From assembly GCA_039819065.1 (NCBI GenBank), contig JBCBSS010000213.1, forward strand, positions 1 through 8,936: a stretch of 8,936 nt of DNA, in the 5' to 3' direction. Every line of letters starts with the position of its first letter. Within the stretch, counting starts at the first letter, position 1. Both the position numbers and the translations under genes were made by a program. The DNA is from JBCBSS01 sp039819065. GTDB taxonomy: Bacteria; Bacteroidota; Bacteroidia; Cytophagales; Cyclobacteriaceae. Below are positions 1 through 7,572 of the stretch, piece by piece. The notes under the pieces were generated by a model. That model had not been told where the DNA came from. It saw only the letters and a program-made list of their open reading frames with translations, and did not search any database.

Positions 1-1578
1 ATCCGCTGAGCTAATTATGCTGAGTTCTTTTTGATTGTGTTCTACAACAGGACTATTTCCGAAACCTTTACCACGTATAATAACCTGCTCTCCAATATTT
101 GAGACTGTTTGTGGAGAGAATGAATTGATAATAGGACTTTTGACAACTAGTGTATCTATAATTCGAAATGGCGTTCCTACGACGCCTACTTCCATCACAA
201 TAAGATTATCAGAGTTCTTAAGATTACGTAGATCATTGAGGGTCGGGAAAATAAATTCTAATTTTTCTTGTCCGTTCGATTCTAGGTTTAAACGACGTGA
301 TTCCTTTCTGATATTGCTCTGATACTTGATTATTATTTCGTTCTTAGTAGGATGAAAGTTTTGAACATTAAGGGTAACTAAATCTTCAAACTCAACTGTA
401 TCAGAAGATGTACTCAGAATCTTCGGTTTTTTAAATAATGCCTCGTTTTCGAACTGCAAAAGAAAATTGGCAATTTCAAAATAAATAGATGCTGTTTCCT
501 TATTTACAATAAGATCTTCAGGGACTACGAAAAATACAGAATCTTCATAAGTTTCTAATAAATCAAACCGCATTCCGTTTAGTAGTAGCTGTTGGAAGTT
601 AGTTTCTTGGTAGAAGTTTTTAACTGAAACCTTGATGGTGTCACCCCAGGTTATGGTCTTAGGCTCAAAGTCGATTAGTTTGGGTTTTAAATACTGAAAT
701 GGTGTTTCATCATTTTGATGTGCCACACGGACTTTGACATGACTTGATTCACTAAGCCCACCCGGAACAACAACTTCGAGTGTATCTATTTTAAAGTCAA
801 CTATTTCTGCCCTTCTGCTCTCAAATAGAATTATTGGATGTGCTTCGCTTTTGCCAAAATACTCTCCTATAATTTGTAATGTATCATAAGTCTTCCCGAA
901 ATCTTTTGATATAGATTTAATGGAAGGAGGTAAAAGTTCAAATGAATCACTGAAAGTTGTGATATTTCCATTAATCTCAACTGAGATTTTAGAATTGGTA
1001 AGCCTCAGTAAGTCTGGAACCAAGCATGTTATAGTTGTATCTGTGCTTGTTATTACATTAGCCTCGATGCCGGAAAAGAGTACTTTATTGTTATTTCGAA
1101 CATAGCTAAAGTCTCTACCAATGATCTCCACAGTATCACCTAATGTTCCTTGAGTGGGAGCAATGGATTCAATCTCGGGAGCACTACTCCCTAAACTCTG
1201 AAAAGATACATTTTCTCCATATACAAGAAAATCAGGTGTTTCAATGAAAGCTCGGACAAAATAATCTGTCCCTTCTTCCAAGGTGGTTCTTATTACCTTG
1301 GAAAAATTATCGTTTAAAATGTTATCGGTATAAACTACTCTTTCATTACTTTCAACTAATGGGTTTTGAGTCTCTGACCAAACAAACCCATAATTAATTA
1401 CTTCAAAATCCCCCCTAAATGTTATCTCTGCACTGAATTTTGCCCCTTCGGATGTAATTTCAGTGACTGATAAAGTTCTAATCCTTGGGTAATTTCTCTT
1501 AGTAACTTCCTCTTCACTACAGGTCATAAGCAGGCATATCAAGCCTACTGAGACAATATATTTAGAAATTAACTTCAT
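1..1578 (-). CDS. Surface lipoprotein with Fn3-like and IPT/TIG repeats (3' end cut by window edge)
   Basis: The frame is open for 526 codons from ATG at 1578 to the window edge, so the C-terminus is missing. Residues 1-19 form a lipoprotein signal peptide ending LLMT, with Cys20 as the lipidation site (T at -1 is slightly atypical). SEEE follows the Cys and resembles the acidic export signal that sends Bacteroidota lipoproteins to the cell surface. Residues about 31-128 form a beta-sandwich (YGFVWSE...YFVRAF...YGENVSF) of the Fn3-like type common in Bacteroidota. Then come IPT/TIG-like immunoglobulin domains at about 134-217, 218-298, 299-384 and 385-480, and a fifth begins at 482. Their hallmark (I.S..P..G..GD.V.I.G..F) is clearest in the first and fifth and degenerate in the third and fourth. 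The ATG overlaps the stop of the upstream barrel gene (ATGA), implying translational coupling. The likely role is surface binding or scaffolding. The ligand is unknown and the missing C-terminus could carry another domain. Confidence 0.9.
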   Translation of the reverse strand, partial: MKLISKYIVSVGLICLLMTCSEEEVTKRNYPRIRTLSVTEITSEGAKFSAEITFRGDFEVINYGFVWSETQNPLVESNERVVYTDNILNDNFSKVIRTTLEEGTDYFVRAFIETPDFLVYGENVSFQSLGSSAPEIESIAPTQGTLGDTVEIIGRDFSYVRNNNKVLFSGIEANVITSTDTTITCLVPDLLRLTNSKISVEINGNITTFSDSFELLPPSIKSISKDFGKTYDTLQIIGEYFGKSEAHPIILFESRRAEIVDFKIDTLEVVVPGGLSESSHVKVRVAHQNDETPFQYLKPKLIDFEPKTITWGDTIKVSVKNFYQETNFQQLLLNGMRFDLLETYEDSVFFVVPEDLIVNKETASIYFEIANFLLQFENEALFKKPKILSTSSDTVEFEDLVTLNVQNFHPTKNEIIIKYQSNIRKESRRLNLESNGQEKLEFIFPTLNDLRNLKNSDNLIVMEVGVVGTPFRIIDTLVVKSPIINSFSPQTVSNIGEQVIIRGKGFGNSPVVEHNQKELSIISSAD

Positions 1579-2774
1579 TTCTTAATTAGAATAAAATTGA
1601 TTGAAAAACGACTGATGTCAGATGTGAACCCCACTGTTCTATTAAATTCTGACATTTGAAAATAACGTAATGCGATACTTGCTCGAAAGTCAGAAAATGA
1701 CCTGGTAATCCCTGCTCCGCCCCAGACTCCGATTTGGCCGTTGTTGATAACGAAGGCTGAAGTCTCAGTTGAAGTGTTTACTACATTGTCAAATACAGAT
1801 TCGGTTATCAATCTTGCCTCCGCACGCAGATTATAATCATAACTGATGCCTGCTTGAGCATAAAGCGTATATGTTTTTTCGAAGAAAGTATATTTGAGAG
1901 AGACAGGAAGAGATATGGTACTAAGGTTAATGAAGGTATCATGAAAATCAGTCGTAGACCCGACTAACTCAACCAGAGATGAATAACTGAATCTACTAAA
2001 ATGAATTTCACCTTGAAAAGCCACCTTTTCAGATATCCTTGGTGAAGATATAATTACCAAAGCGCCTATCGACGGATCAACGGAAGTATATTGATCATCT
2101 AGATAAGTAAAAGAACCAGGTTCAGTTTGAGTACGTAATACAGAACTAATTACACCAACCGAGGCACCGAACTCAAATTCAGTCCATGGTTTTTCTATCT
2201 TTAATTCAGTAAATTCGACACCTTGACATTCATTATACTTGACCACTAATCTGGTCAAACTCTTTTCCTCAAACCGTAAATTAGATACTGACTGACTTGC
2301 ATTGGGAAGGCAGTCACTGACTAAATAGGAAATGATACCTCGTAAGCGATTATTTTCTGCATATAAAGCATTTCGATTTCGTTGAACTTTGATCCTGGCG
2401 GGTTCAAAATCATATAGGCTCGTATCTTTTTTAATATGATACTTATCTTTTGACTTGTAAAGGTTCATTTTTCCTTCAACCAATACTTCAACAAAAGAGC
2501 CGGTAACGATTTGCGAAGAGAACAATTTGTTGTCAGCGTAGCCGAAAGCGTTTATTTCTCCAGGTAGATACTTTACAACACCTTGTTCACCCTTGAAGAT
2601 GCAGGATTCGTAGTTTTTCAAATTTGACCGGTAGTCAATCTGCCCTCTAATAGTGTCATTGTCTAGTGTGATTATGAACCCATCCCTAAAATCATCTCTG
2701 AAATCATTCTGTCCGAGTAAACTGGTATATGCTAAGACTATGAATAGAAAAGCGAGGTATATATTTTTGCTCAT
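1575..2774 (-). CDS. Outer-membrane beta-barrel protein with N-terminal periplasmic module
   Basis: A 399-residue exported protein. Residues 1-21 are a signal peptide (MSKNIYLAF...SLLG, probable cleavage before QND). Residues about 30-185 form a soluble module, DGFIITLDNDTIRGQIDYR...C58IFKG...YLPGEI.AFGY, a pattern I recognise from many uncharacterised Bacteroidota membrane proteins. It holds three cysteines (58, 155, 183). Residues about 198-399 alternate hydrophobic and polar residues with Gly/aromatic turns (FEFGASVGV, SLPVSLKYTF, YTLYAQAGISYDY, GVWGGAGITRSF, ASIALRYFQM), as in an eight-strand-type barrel. The frame extends upstream to a TTG at 2798, but that TTG lies inside the predicted -7 box. 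ATG 2774 also gives a normal signal peptide, so ATG was chosen. The gene starts a two-gene unit with the TIG lipoprotein, overlapping it by 4 nt. A surface complex of barrel plus lipoprotein is inferred; function is unknown. Confidence 0.88.
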   Translation of the reverse strand: MSKNIYLAFLFIVLAYTSLLGQNDFRDDFRDGFIITLDNDTIRGQIDYRSNLKNYESCIFKGEQGVVKYLPGEINAFGYADNKLFSSQIVTGSFVEVLVEGKMNLYKSKDKYHIKKDTSLYDFEPARIKVQRNRNALYAENNRLRGIISYLVSDCLPNASQSVSNLRFEEKSLTRLVVKYNECQGVEFTELKIEKPWTEFEFGASVGVISSVLRTQTEPGSFTYLDDQYTSVDPSIGALVIISSPRISEKVAFQGEIHFSRFSYSSLVELVGSTTDFHDTFINLSTISLPVSLKYTFFEKTYTLYAQAGISYDYNLRAEARLITESVFDNVVNTSTETSAFVINNGQIGVWGGAGITRSFSDFRASIALRYFQMSEFNRTVGFTSDISRFSINFILIKK

Positions 2775-2795
2775 GGTTGTTGATGTCAATCGACT

Positions 2796-2826
2796 CAAAA
2801 TTAAGCGCTAATAATCACATGTTCAA
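2796..2826 (-). promoter_or_regulatory. Bacteroidota-type promoter for the barrel/TIG-lipoprotein unit
   Basis: On the minus strand a TTG (2826-2824) is followed after 20 nt by TAATTTTG (2803-2796). This matches the known Bacteroidota housekeeping consensus of TTG, a 17-23 nt spacer and TAnnTTTG. Transcription would start near 2789, leaving a leader of about 15 nt before ATG 2774. It suggests the two genes downstream are transcribed separately from the CHAT gene. The match is by eye only. Confidence 0.55.
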
Positions 2827-2859
2827 TACTTTTTTACTTTGGACATACTTATTTTTAGG

Positions 2860-2875
2860 TTTAACAAATGTTAAA
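2860..2875. repeat. Perfect inverted repeat upstream of the barrel gene promoter
   Basis: TTTAAC AAAT GTTAAA is a 6-bp stem with a 4-nt loop. It lies about 34 nt upstream of the -33 TTG and about 90 nt downstream of the CHAT stop codon. A second small repeat (AACG CTAA CGTT, 2875-2886) abuts it. No U-tract follows on either strand, so an operator is as plausible as a terminator. In AT-rich DNA it may also be chance. The rest of this 189-nt gap shows nothing else I can name. Confidence 0.25.
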
Positions 2876-2963
2876 ACGCTAACGTTGTTAATCACGGCTA
2901 AAAATGTATCGAAATGGTAACTCTATAGATGATAGAACAAAGGTTTTTACAGAATGGGGAGGA

Positions 2964-5900
2964 TTAGTATGCTTTGGTACTACGTCGGATTAATCCTTTT
3001 CTTAACCACCAAACGACTCCTAAAATCAAAAATGCAGCAACTACCAAATACCAGTAATAATTTGCCCAGCTAGTGTCCCTGAAGGTAATTGGCGAATTAT
3101 CTCCCTGAATGTAAAAAGAACCCCAATAGAATGGATGGGATTTGATGTCATCTGCGTTTTCAAGGAACTCCAATTTGGCTTGTCTCAAGGCCTCTGACTT
3201 ACCCTTTCCCTTTTTAAGTTCACGATAGAAAACCCGCATAATGTCTGGTGCTATCGCGTCAGAGACTTCCCAATGAGAAAGTAGGAGGCTATTAACGCCT
3301 GCATAAGAAAATGCCCTGCCCAGGCTCATTACTCCTTCACCGGCTAGGACTTGCCCTGAACCTGTATTACAAGCACTCAGTACCGCTAAATCTGCATTAA
3401 GTTCCATATTGTAGAGCTCAAAGGCGTGAAGCAAACCGTCTTCCAACGTATCACCTTTAGCATAGAAATAGAGCTTCGAGTTACCTGGTTCTTTGTCATC
3501 CGTTTCACCATGTATAGCCAGATGCAAAATGTGATAATCTCCAGCGATATCTTTAAACTGCCGCTCATTAGCTCGATTGCCAAAGTAGTAATCTCCATCT
3601 ATGAAATCGGCTATGGACTTGATTTCAGCGAGACTTCCTGGTAGGTCGCTGTTGGCTGAGCGTAATTGTTGCAGGGAAACCTGGTTGCTATGCTCAGGGT
3701 CAGTTTCTCCGAAAGAGAAAGCCAGCAAGTCTTTTGATGGTGATACTTTGGGGCTATCTGAATTATTATAAAGTAAAGTAGCCGAATAAGCATGATGTAC
3801 TGCAATTTGTCTAAACAGATAGCGGAGGGTTTGCCAGTTGGTGCTTTCTTCTGGTTGAGCGGTTAATAATAGATCAAAGCTCAGATTACCCAGTGGGCCA
3901 TCAGGCACAATAGTCAATTGCGATAATCCTGCTGGCAAGTCGTTTATGATCGGCCTGAGCACGTGCTCATAAACTGAGCTAGATAACCTGACGAATTCTT
4001 GATAGTCGTTTACTTGAGGTTTGGAGTGCTTAGTTAACGCAATCAACTGAGTGAGATCAGCCTTGGCCGTTGAATCCAATGGCATTTCTTTCATTAAGAA
4101 TTTATCACTACTGATACCAAAGGCATATAAGGTGCTATCTCCCCAGAAGTATTCAACCAAAGCTTGGTTGTCAACAAGTTGGGTCTTTATATCTTCCACA
4201 GACACGGTACTGGTTTCATACTTGAGCTGGTGATATTTGGGAAAGTCCTGCTCCAACTGCTCACGTAACTGATCAAACTCCCTTTCCAGATCGAAGAGAC
4301 GATTTTCGAATTCTGCTACCAGTGTGGTATCATAACCTTCTTTGTTATTCTTACGATCAAGGATATCCTTTTTGTAAAAGGCAATGTTGATCTTAAGTGT
4401 TCTTTCCTTTTCTGAAAGGCTATCTGGAATCGCAAAAGTGGTTGATAACCTACGCTCATAGAGGGATTGATTCAAGATAAAAGCCTTGGCCCTTTCGGCG
4501 ATTTCAAAGGCTTGATGGAGATACTTTTCATCACTTGTGGTTTTAAACAAGAGCTGGGCTACATCAATAGCACCATCGAATATGGCTCCATTTTTTTCTG
4601 TAAAGTCTTTTTTCGAAGCTTCTCTGTTATAACCTATTCGTACCTTGTCTAACAAGTCAATAGCAAGAAGGTATGTTTCAAGTGATGCTTCAAGATATTT
4701 TAGATCTTGATCATTGATATATAAACACTTTAGAGCGTCTCCTTTTGCTCTAAGTATTTGAACGGCCTCAACACGAAATTCAATATCACCGATTTTGGGA
4801 TTTTTAAAAACACCTTTTGAAGAATGTGGATCACCTGTTGAAACAAATAAAGCTTTTTGATAGCTATTGATAGCATTTGATGTATGACCTAAATTTAGAT
4901 GTGCTATTCCCAAATTATAATAAGATTTAATGACACCTATATTTTGTGTCCCAAATGTCAAATGGTGATGTTTTAATGCTAAAGTACTTGTTTCAATTGC
5001 CCGCTTGTAAGCCCCTTTGAAGTTCCATATCTCCGCTAAAAGTGTGTAGTTATAAGCCAGTTCAGGATGACCATTAATTGAAATGCCGGAATTTATCTTT
5101 ATCGCTTTTTCTAGGTAATCAACAGCTTTTGAATAGTCTTTCTTAGCCTTCCATACTTCGGCAATATTTGCATAGTCAATGGCTATATCGCGGTGTTTTT
5201 TTCCAAGTAATTCTAATCCAATTGCTAGTGATTTCTGATGAAAATTTAGTGCGGTGTCATACTCTCCTTTGTTACGCCAAGCAATGCCCAAATTACCGAG
5301 AGTACCGGCGCTTCTTAGTTTACTTTGAGATTTTAGAGCTCTGTTAAAGTAAAGTATCGCTCGGTTGTAATCCTGAATATCAATATAAACCAAACCAATA
5401 TTGTTGTAAGTGTGTGCAACTATTTGGTGGTCATCTCCATAAGTTGCTATTTTCAACCTTAGAGATTTTTGAAAGTTTATGATAGACTGATTGTAATCTC
5501 CGAGATTATAGTTAATCAATCCAATGTTATTGTACAGTTTTCCCAAATTCTTGTAGTTCTCACTTTGAGACTTCATCCATATGCTATGTGCCTTTTGATA
5601 ATATAGTAATGCACTTTCAAAATTGCCTTGTTCTTGGGCAACACGGCCAATTATGGCATATCCAATACCAGTCTTAGGGTGAGTCTTACCATATACGTTT
5701 GCCCATATCTGTATGGCCTTTTGGTTCTTATCAATGGCTTTGCTATACTGACCCATGTTTGCATGGATGTTACCCATACTTTTGTAAATATCAGCAAGGA
5801 CAGGCGGTGGAGAATCCAAATTGTTTCGAATAGAGCTTTCTGCCCTTTTCAATATATTTAGACCGTCTCTGTAATTATATTGCTCATTTAAACTAATACC

Positions 5901-6167
5901 CCAACCATTCAAACTCGTAGCGTACCCAATATGAGCGTCATGTAGCTTGTATAGGTTGGCTGCTTTTTGGTAAAAGGCAATAGCCTCTTCAAAAGCGGCA
6001 TCATGAAATAGAGAATCAGCAATTACCAAATACTCTCCGGCTCTGGTGGTATCGGCAGTCAGGGTTTGAGCTTGTACGGATGCGTAATTAAGAAATGATG
6101 AAAGTAGCGCAAGAACGCACGCCATTTGCGTCACGCTCCTCACTTTCCCAGTTTTAAGTGATAGCAT
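2964..6167 (-). CDS. Exported TPR-CHAT protease with C-terminal membrane anchor
   Basis: A 1067-residue protein. Residues 1-34 are a signal peptide with a basic n-region and a hydrophobic core ending near VQAQ. About ten TPRs fill 43-443; several have the ~42-residue spacing of kinesin-light-chain-type TPRs (NNIGL.Y...DY..AI..F..AL). A helical linker (460-580) and a charged coiled-coil-like stretch (585-650) follow. The CHAT domain spans about 660-1025: IVPDG.LG.LSFDLL at 753-767, HLAIHG with catalytic His886, LSACNTGSG with nucleophile Cys933, SHWEVSD at 964-970, and HPFYWGSFYIQGD at 1011-1023. Residues about 1037-1055 are a Trp-rich transmembrane helix followed by a basic tail (RKGLIRR). 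CHAT proteases belong to the caspase/separase clan and cleave protein substrates. The signal peptide plus C-terminal anchor predicts a periplasmic protease fixed in the inner membrane, the TPRs presumably binding partner or substrate. ATG 6167 has an A-rich context; no convincing promoter was found in the 178-nt gap upstream. The substrate is unknown. Confidence 0.95.
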   Translation of the reverse strand: MLSLKTGKVRSVTQMACVLALLSSFLNYASVQAQTLTADTTRAGEYLVIADSLFHDAAFEEAIAFYQKAANLYKLHDAHIGYATSLNGWGISLNEQYNYRDGLNILKRAESSIRNNLDSPPPVLADIYKSMGNIHANMGQYSKAIDKNQKAIQIWANVYGKTHPKTGIGYAIIGRVAQEQGNFESALLYYQKAHSIWMKSQSENYKNLGKLYNNIGLINYNLGDYNQSIINFQKSLRLKIATYGDDHQIVAHTYNNIGLVYIDIQDYNRAILYFNRALKSQSKLRSAGTLGNLGIAWRNKGEYDTALNFHQKSLAIGLELLGKKHRDIAIDYANIAEVWKAKKDYSKAVDYLEKAIKINSGISINGHPELAYNYTLLAEIWNFKGAYKRAIETSTLALKHHHLTFGTQNIGVIKSYYNLGIAHLNLGHTSNAINSYQKALFVSTGDPHSSKGVFKNPKIGDIEFRVEAVQILRAKGDALKCLYINDQDLKYLEASLETYLLAIDLLDKVRIGYNREASKKDFTEKNGAIFDGAIDVAQLLFKTTSDEKYLHQAFEIAERAKAFILNQSLYERRLSTTFAIPDSLSEKERTLKINIAFYKKDILDRKNNKEGYDTTLVAEFENRLFDLEREFDQLREQLEQDFPKYHQLKYETSTVSVEDIKTQLVDNQALVEYFWGDSTLYAFGISSDKFLMKEMPLDSTAKADLTQLIALTKHSKPQVNDYQEFVRLSSSVYEHVLRPIINDLPAGLSQLTIVPDGPLGNLSFDLLLTAQPEESTNWQTLRYLFRQIAVHHAYSATLLYNNSDSPKVSPSKDLLAFSFGETDPEHSNQVSLQQLRSANSDLPGSLAEIKSIADFIDGDYYFGNRANERQFKDIAGDYHILHLAIHGETDDKEPGNSKLYFYAKGDTLEDGLLHAFELYNMELNADLAVLSACNTGSGQVLAGEGVMSLGRAFSYAGVNSLLLSHWEVSDAIAPDIMRVFYRELKKGKGKSEALRQAKLEFLENADDIKSHPFYWGSFYIQGDNSPITFRDTSWANYYWYLVVAAFLILGVVWWLRKGLIRRSTKAY

Positions 6168-6206
6168 TGTTCGTATTTTGTGATGTGATAGGATGTTTCA
6201 GCTATA

Positions 6207-6220
6207 TAGACTTATGTCTA
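6207..6220. repeat. Short inverted repeat upstream of the CHAT gene
   Basis: TAGAC TTAT GTCTA is a perfect 5-bp stem with a 4-nt loop. It sits 40-53 nt upstream of ATG 6167, where a regulator could bind. No TAnnTTTG element is visible beside it, so how this gene is transcribed stays open. It could be a chance repeat. Confidence 0.2.
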
Positions 6221-6280
6221 CAAGGGCACTTCGAATCTAGTCATTTTAGGCTACTTTTCATACCCCTTGGTAAGTGTAAA

Positions 6281-6301
6281 ACGACCGTAGGAAATAGTCG
6301 T
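6281..6301 (-). terminator. Weak terminator-like hairpin after the nucleotidyltransferase operon
   Basis: Read on the minus strand, ACGAC (6301-6297), an 11-nt loop and GTCGT (6285-6281) are followed by a short T run (TTT, then ACAC). It lies 45 nt past the stop codon at 6346, the right place to end the upstream operon. The 5-bp stem and short T run make it weak, so some read-through into the CHAT gene is possible. Confidence 0.25.
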
Positions 6302-6345
6302 CGCTTAAGTCAGACAATCAAAGTAAACCCCACCATAATACACTA

Positions 6346-7125
6346 TCATCTATCAGACCTGCCGTTGCGGTAGAGTTGTCTGATTTCCTCTTCGGTGAAT
6401 TTTGGGAAAAGCTGTTTGGCCAATATCACGGCTTCGTCTTCACTGTTCACTTTATCGAGGTTGTTTAAGATGATCTCTTCTTCTATTGCCTTGGCTTTCT
6501 TTTCACCAAGACGGGTATTAATGAGAGGCAAGGCCTCGACGGATGCTGCTACAATTCTACCCGCAATTCTACCACGATCTTCTGTGAAGGTGATAAAAAG
6601 AACGAAGTTGTCCCGATTTTCGGTATCAATCAGACGATAATCGGTTGAATTCTGATCTAGTGCTGTTGGGACCGTCTTATACTTTAGCGATGTCTCGGTC
6701 AGCAGCCGCTCTGCATGCTCTATTCTTTTGAGGTTTGAAAATAACGCTTGTAAAACACGGTAGAGTTCGAAGTCAATAATCTCCCTGTTTTGAAGGCCAA
6801 GCGCGTACTCTATGGTCTGATAGTCGTACTGAGGGGCAATAAATCTATAGTTCGAGAAATCAGCATAAGATCCGTTGGCTTTTACTTTTCTAAGTGCTAC
6901 GAGTTCGCGTTCAACGCTCAGTGCATTTTCATACATTCTGTAGCGGAAAGATTCCAATTCAAACTTAAGCGCGGTTAATACCACATCCCTCTCCTTATTG
7001 GTTTTTTGGCCCTCCGCATAGGTCTGTATAAGAAAGGCTGTATATACACCTATGATAACGATCATGAGGTCGATGATGACCCAGGTGAATTTATTGTCTG
7101 AAGAGAATATTTTACGCAAAAACAT
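6346..7125 (-). CDS. Single-pass membrane protein, DUF6090-like N-terminus
   Basis: A 259-residue protein with one transmembrane helix at about 14-34 (WVIIDLMIVIIGVYTAFLIQ) followed by a long soluble part. The layout (short basic N-terminus, a helix ending in GVYTAFLIQTY.EG, then a charged helical segment KERDVVLTALKFELESFRYRM) resembles the Bacteroidota DUF6090-type proteins, whose helix runs GILIAL.INNW.E. That likeness is from memory and covers only the N-terminus. The remainder (about 45-259) is helix-rich with no catalytic motif I recognise. It ends in an acidic and then basic helix (FTEEEIRQLYRNGRSDR). It is the last gene of a three-gene unit, 8 nt after the VanZ-like gene. Function is unknown; a membrane-tethered sensor or scaffold working with the preceding membrane protein is possible but not shown. 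Confidence 0.85.
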   Translation of the reverse strand: MFLRKIFSSDNKFTWVIIDLMIVIIGVYTAFLIQTYAEGQKTNKERDVVLTALKFELESFRYRMYENALSVERELVALRKVKANGSYADFSNYRFIAPQYDYQTIEYALGLQNREIIDFELYRVLQALFSNLKRIEHAERLLTETSLKYKTVPTALDQNSTDYRLIDTENRDNFVLFITFTEDRGRIAGRIVAASVEALPLINTRLGEKKAKAIEEEIILNNLDKVNSEDEAVILAKQLFPKFTEEEIRQLYRNGRSDR

Positions 7126-7133
7126 GCTGTAAA

Positions 7134-7568
7134 CTAGTGAATGCGGTTTCTTGAGGCAATAGTAGGTTCTTTTTTTCTAAACCCGCAGGTAAAGAAAAGT
7201 GATGCCATTAGAATGAGCCCAATTACCGAAGCCATCAGATCGTTGACATCATATACGTTGTTGCCGCCAAGGTTATGGAGTTTGAGCTCTTGGGTGATGA
7301 CATAAATGGAAGCGAATGAAAGCGAGATGGGATAGACCAAAGCATCCTTTACTTTGTGCCGGAATGCATCTTTGAGACTGAGGGATATCGCTGTTGCCAC
7401 AATTGTTCCTAGAATGGCCTCAAAGAAATTGGGGATAGAATACACTATCATCTCAAAAAACGCCCCAAGCTCATGTTCCAGCACCCAAGTTCTCAGGTAG
7501 ATTTTGTTAAAAACAAAGGCAAGGAACACAATTACGAACAAGTATCTGATGTAAGGCTTTGCCTGCAT
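7134..7568 (-). CDS. Four-helix VanZ-like membrane protein
   Basis: A 144-residue protein with four hydrophobic segments at about 7-24, 43-65, 75-92 and 110-130. Positive charges (KDAFRHKVKD between helices 2 and 3, RKK after helix 4) put both ends in the cytoplasm. The loop after helix 3 carries QE94, then VYD107VND110, leading into an AS.IG helix. This follows the VanZ-like pattern in which a conserved Glu and D..D..AN..G line the outer face of the membrane. VanZ-family members are linked to glycopeptide (teicoplanin) tolerance or other envelope roles, but most are uncharacterised. This match is from motif layout only and is moderate. ATG 7568 follows the nucleotidyltransferase stop by 4 nt and its own stop precedes the next ATG by 8 nt, so it is the middle gene of an operon. 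An alternative is a generic small integral membrane protein unrelated to VanZ. Confidence 0.85.
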   Translation of the reverse strand: MQAKPYIRYLFVIVFLAFVFNKIYLRTWVLEHELGAFFEMIVYSIPNFFEAILGTIVATAISLSLKDAFRHKVKDALVYPISLSFASIYVITQELKLHNLGGNNVYDVNDLMASVIGLILMASLFFTCGFRKKEPTIASRNRIH

Positions 7569-7572
7569 GCCA

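Noticed and set aside
35..1105. Plus-strand open frames of 60-95 codons
   Set aside because: They lie antisense to the continuous 526-codon TIG lipoprotein frame, have no recognisable domains, and are best explained as shadows.
2775..2798. TTG start giving an eight-residue longer barrel protein
   Set aside because: The TTG lies inside the predicted -7 promoter element and the extension would precede a normal signal peptide that already has an ATG.
6337..7453. 15-nt exact direct repeat AATACACTATCATCT at 6337-6351 and 7439-7453
   Set aside because: One copy spans a stop codon and the other lies within a membrane-protein coding region; no shared flanks, so probably chance in AT-rich DNA.
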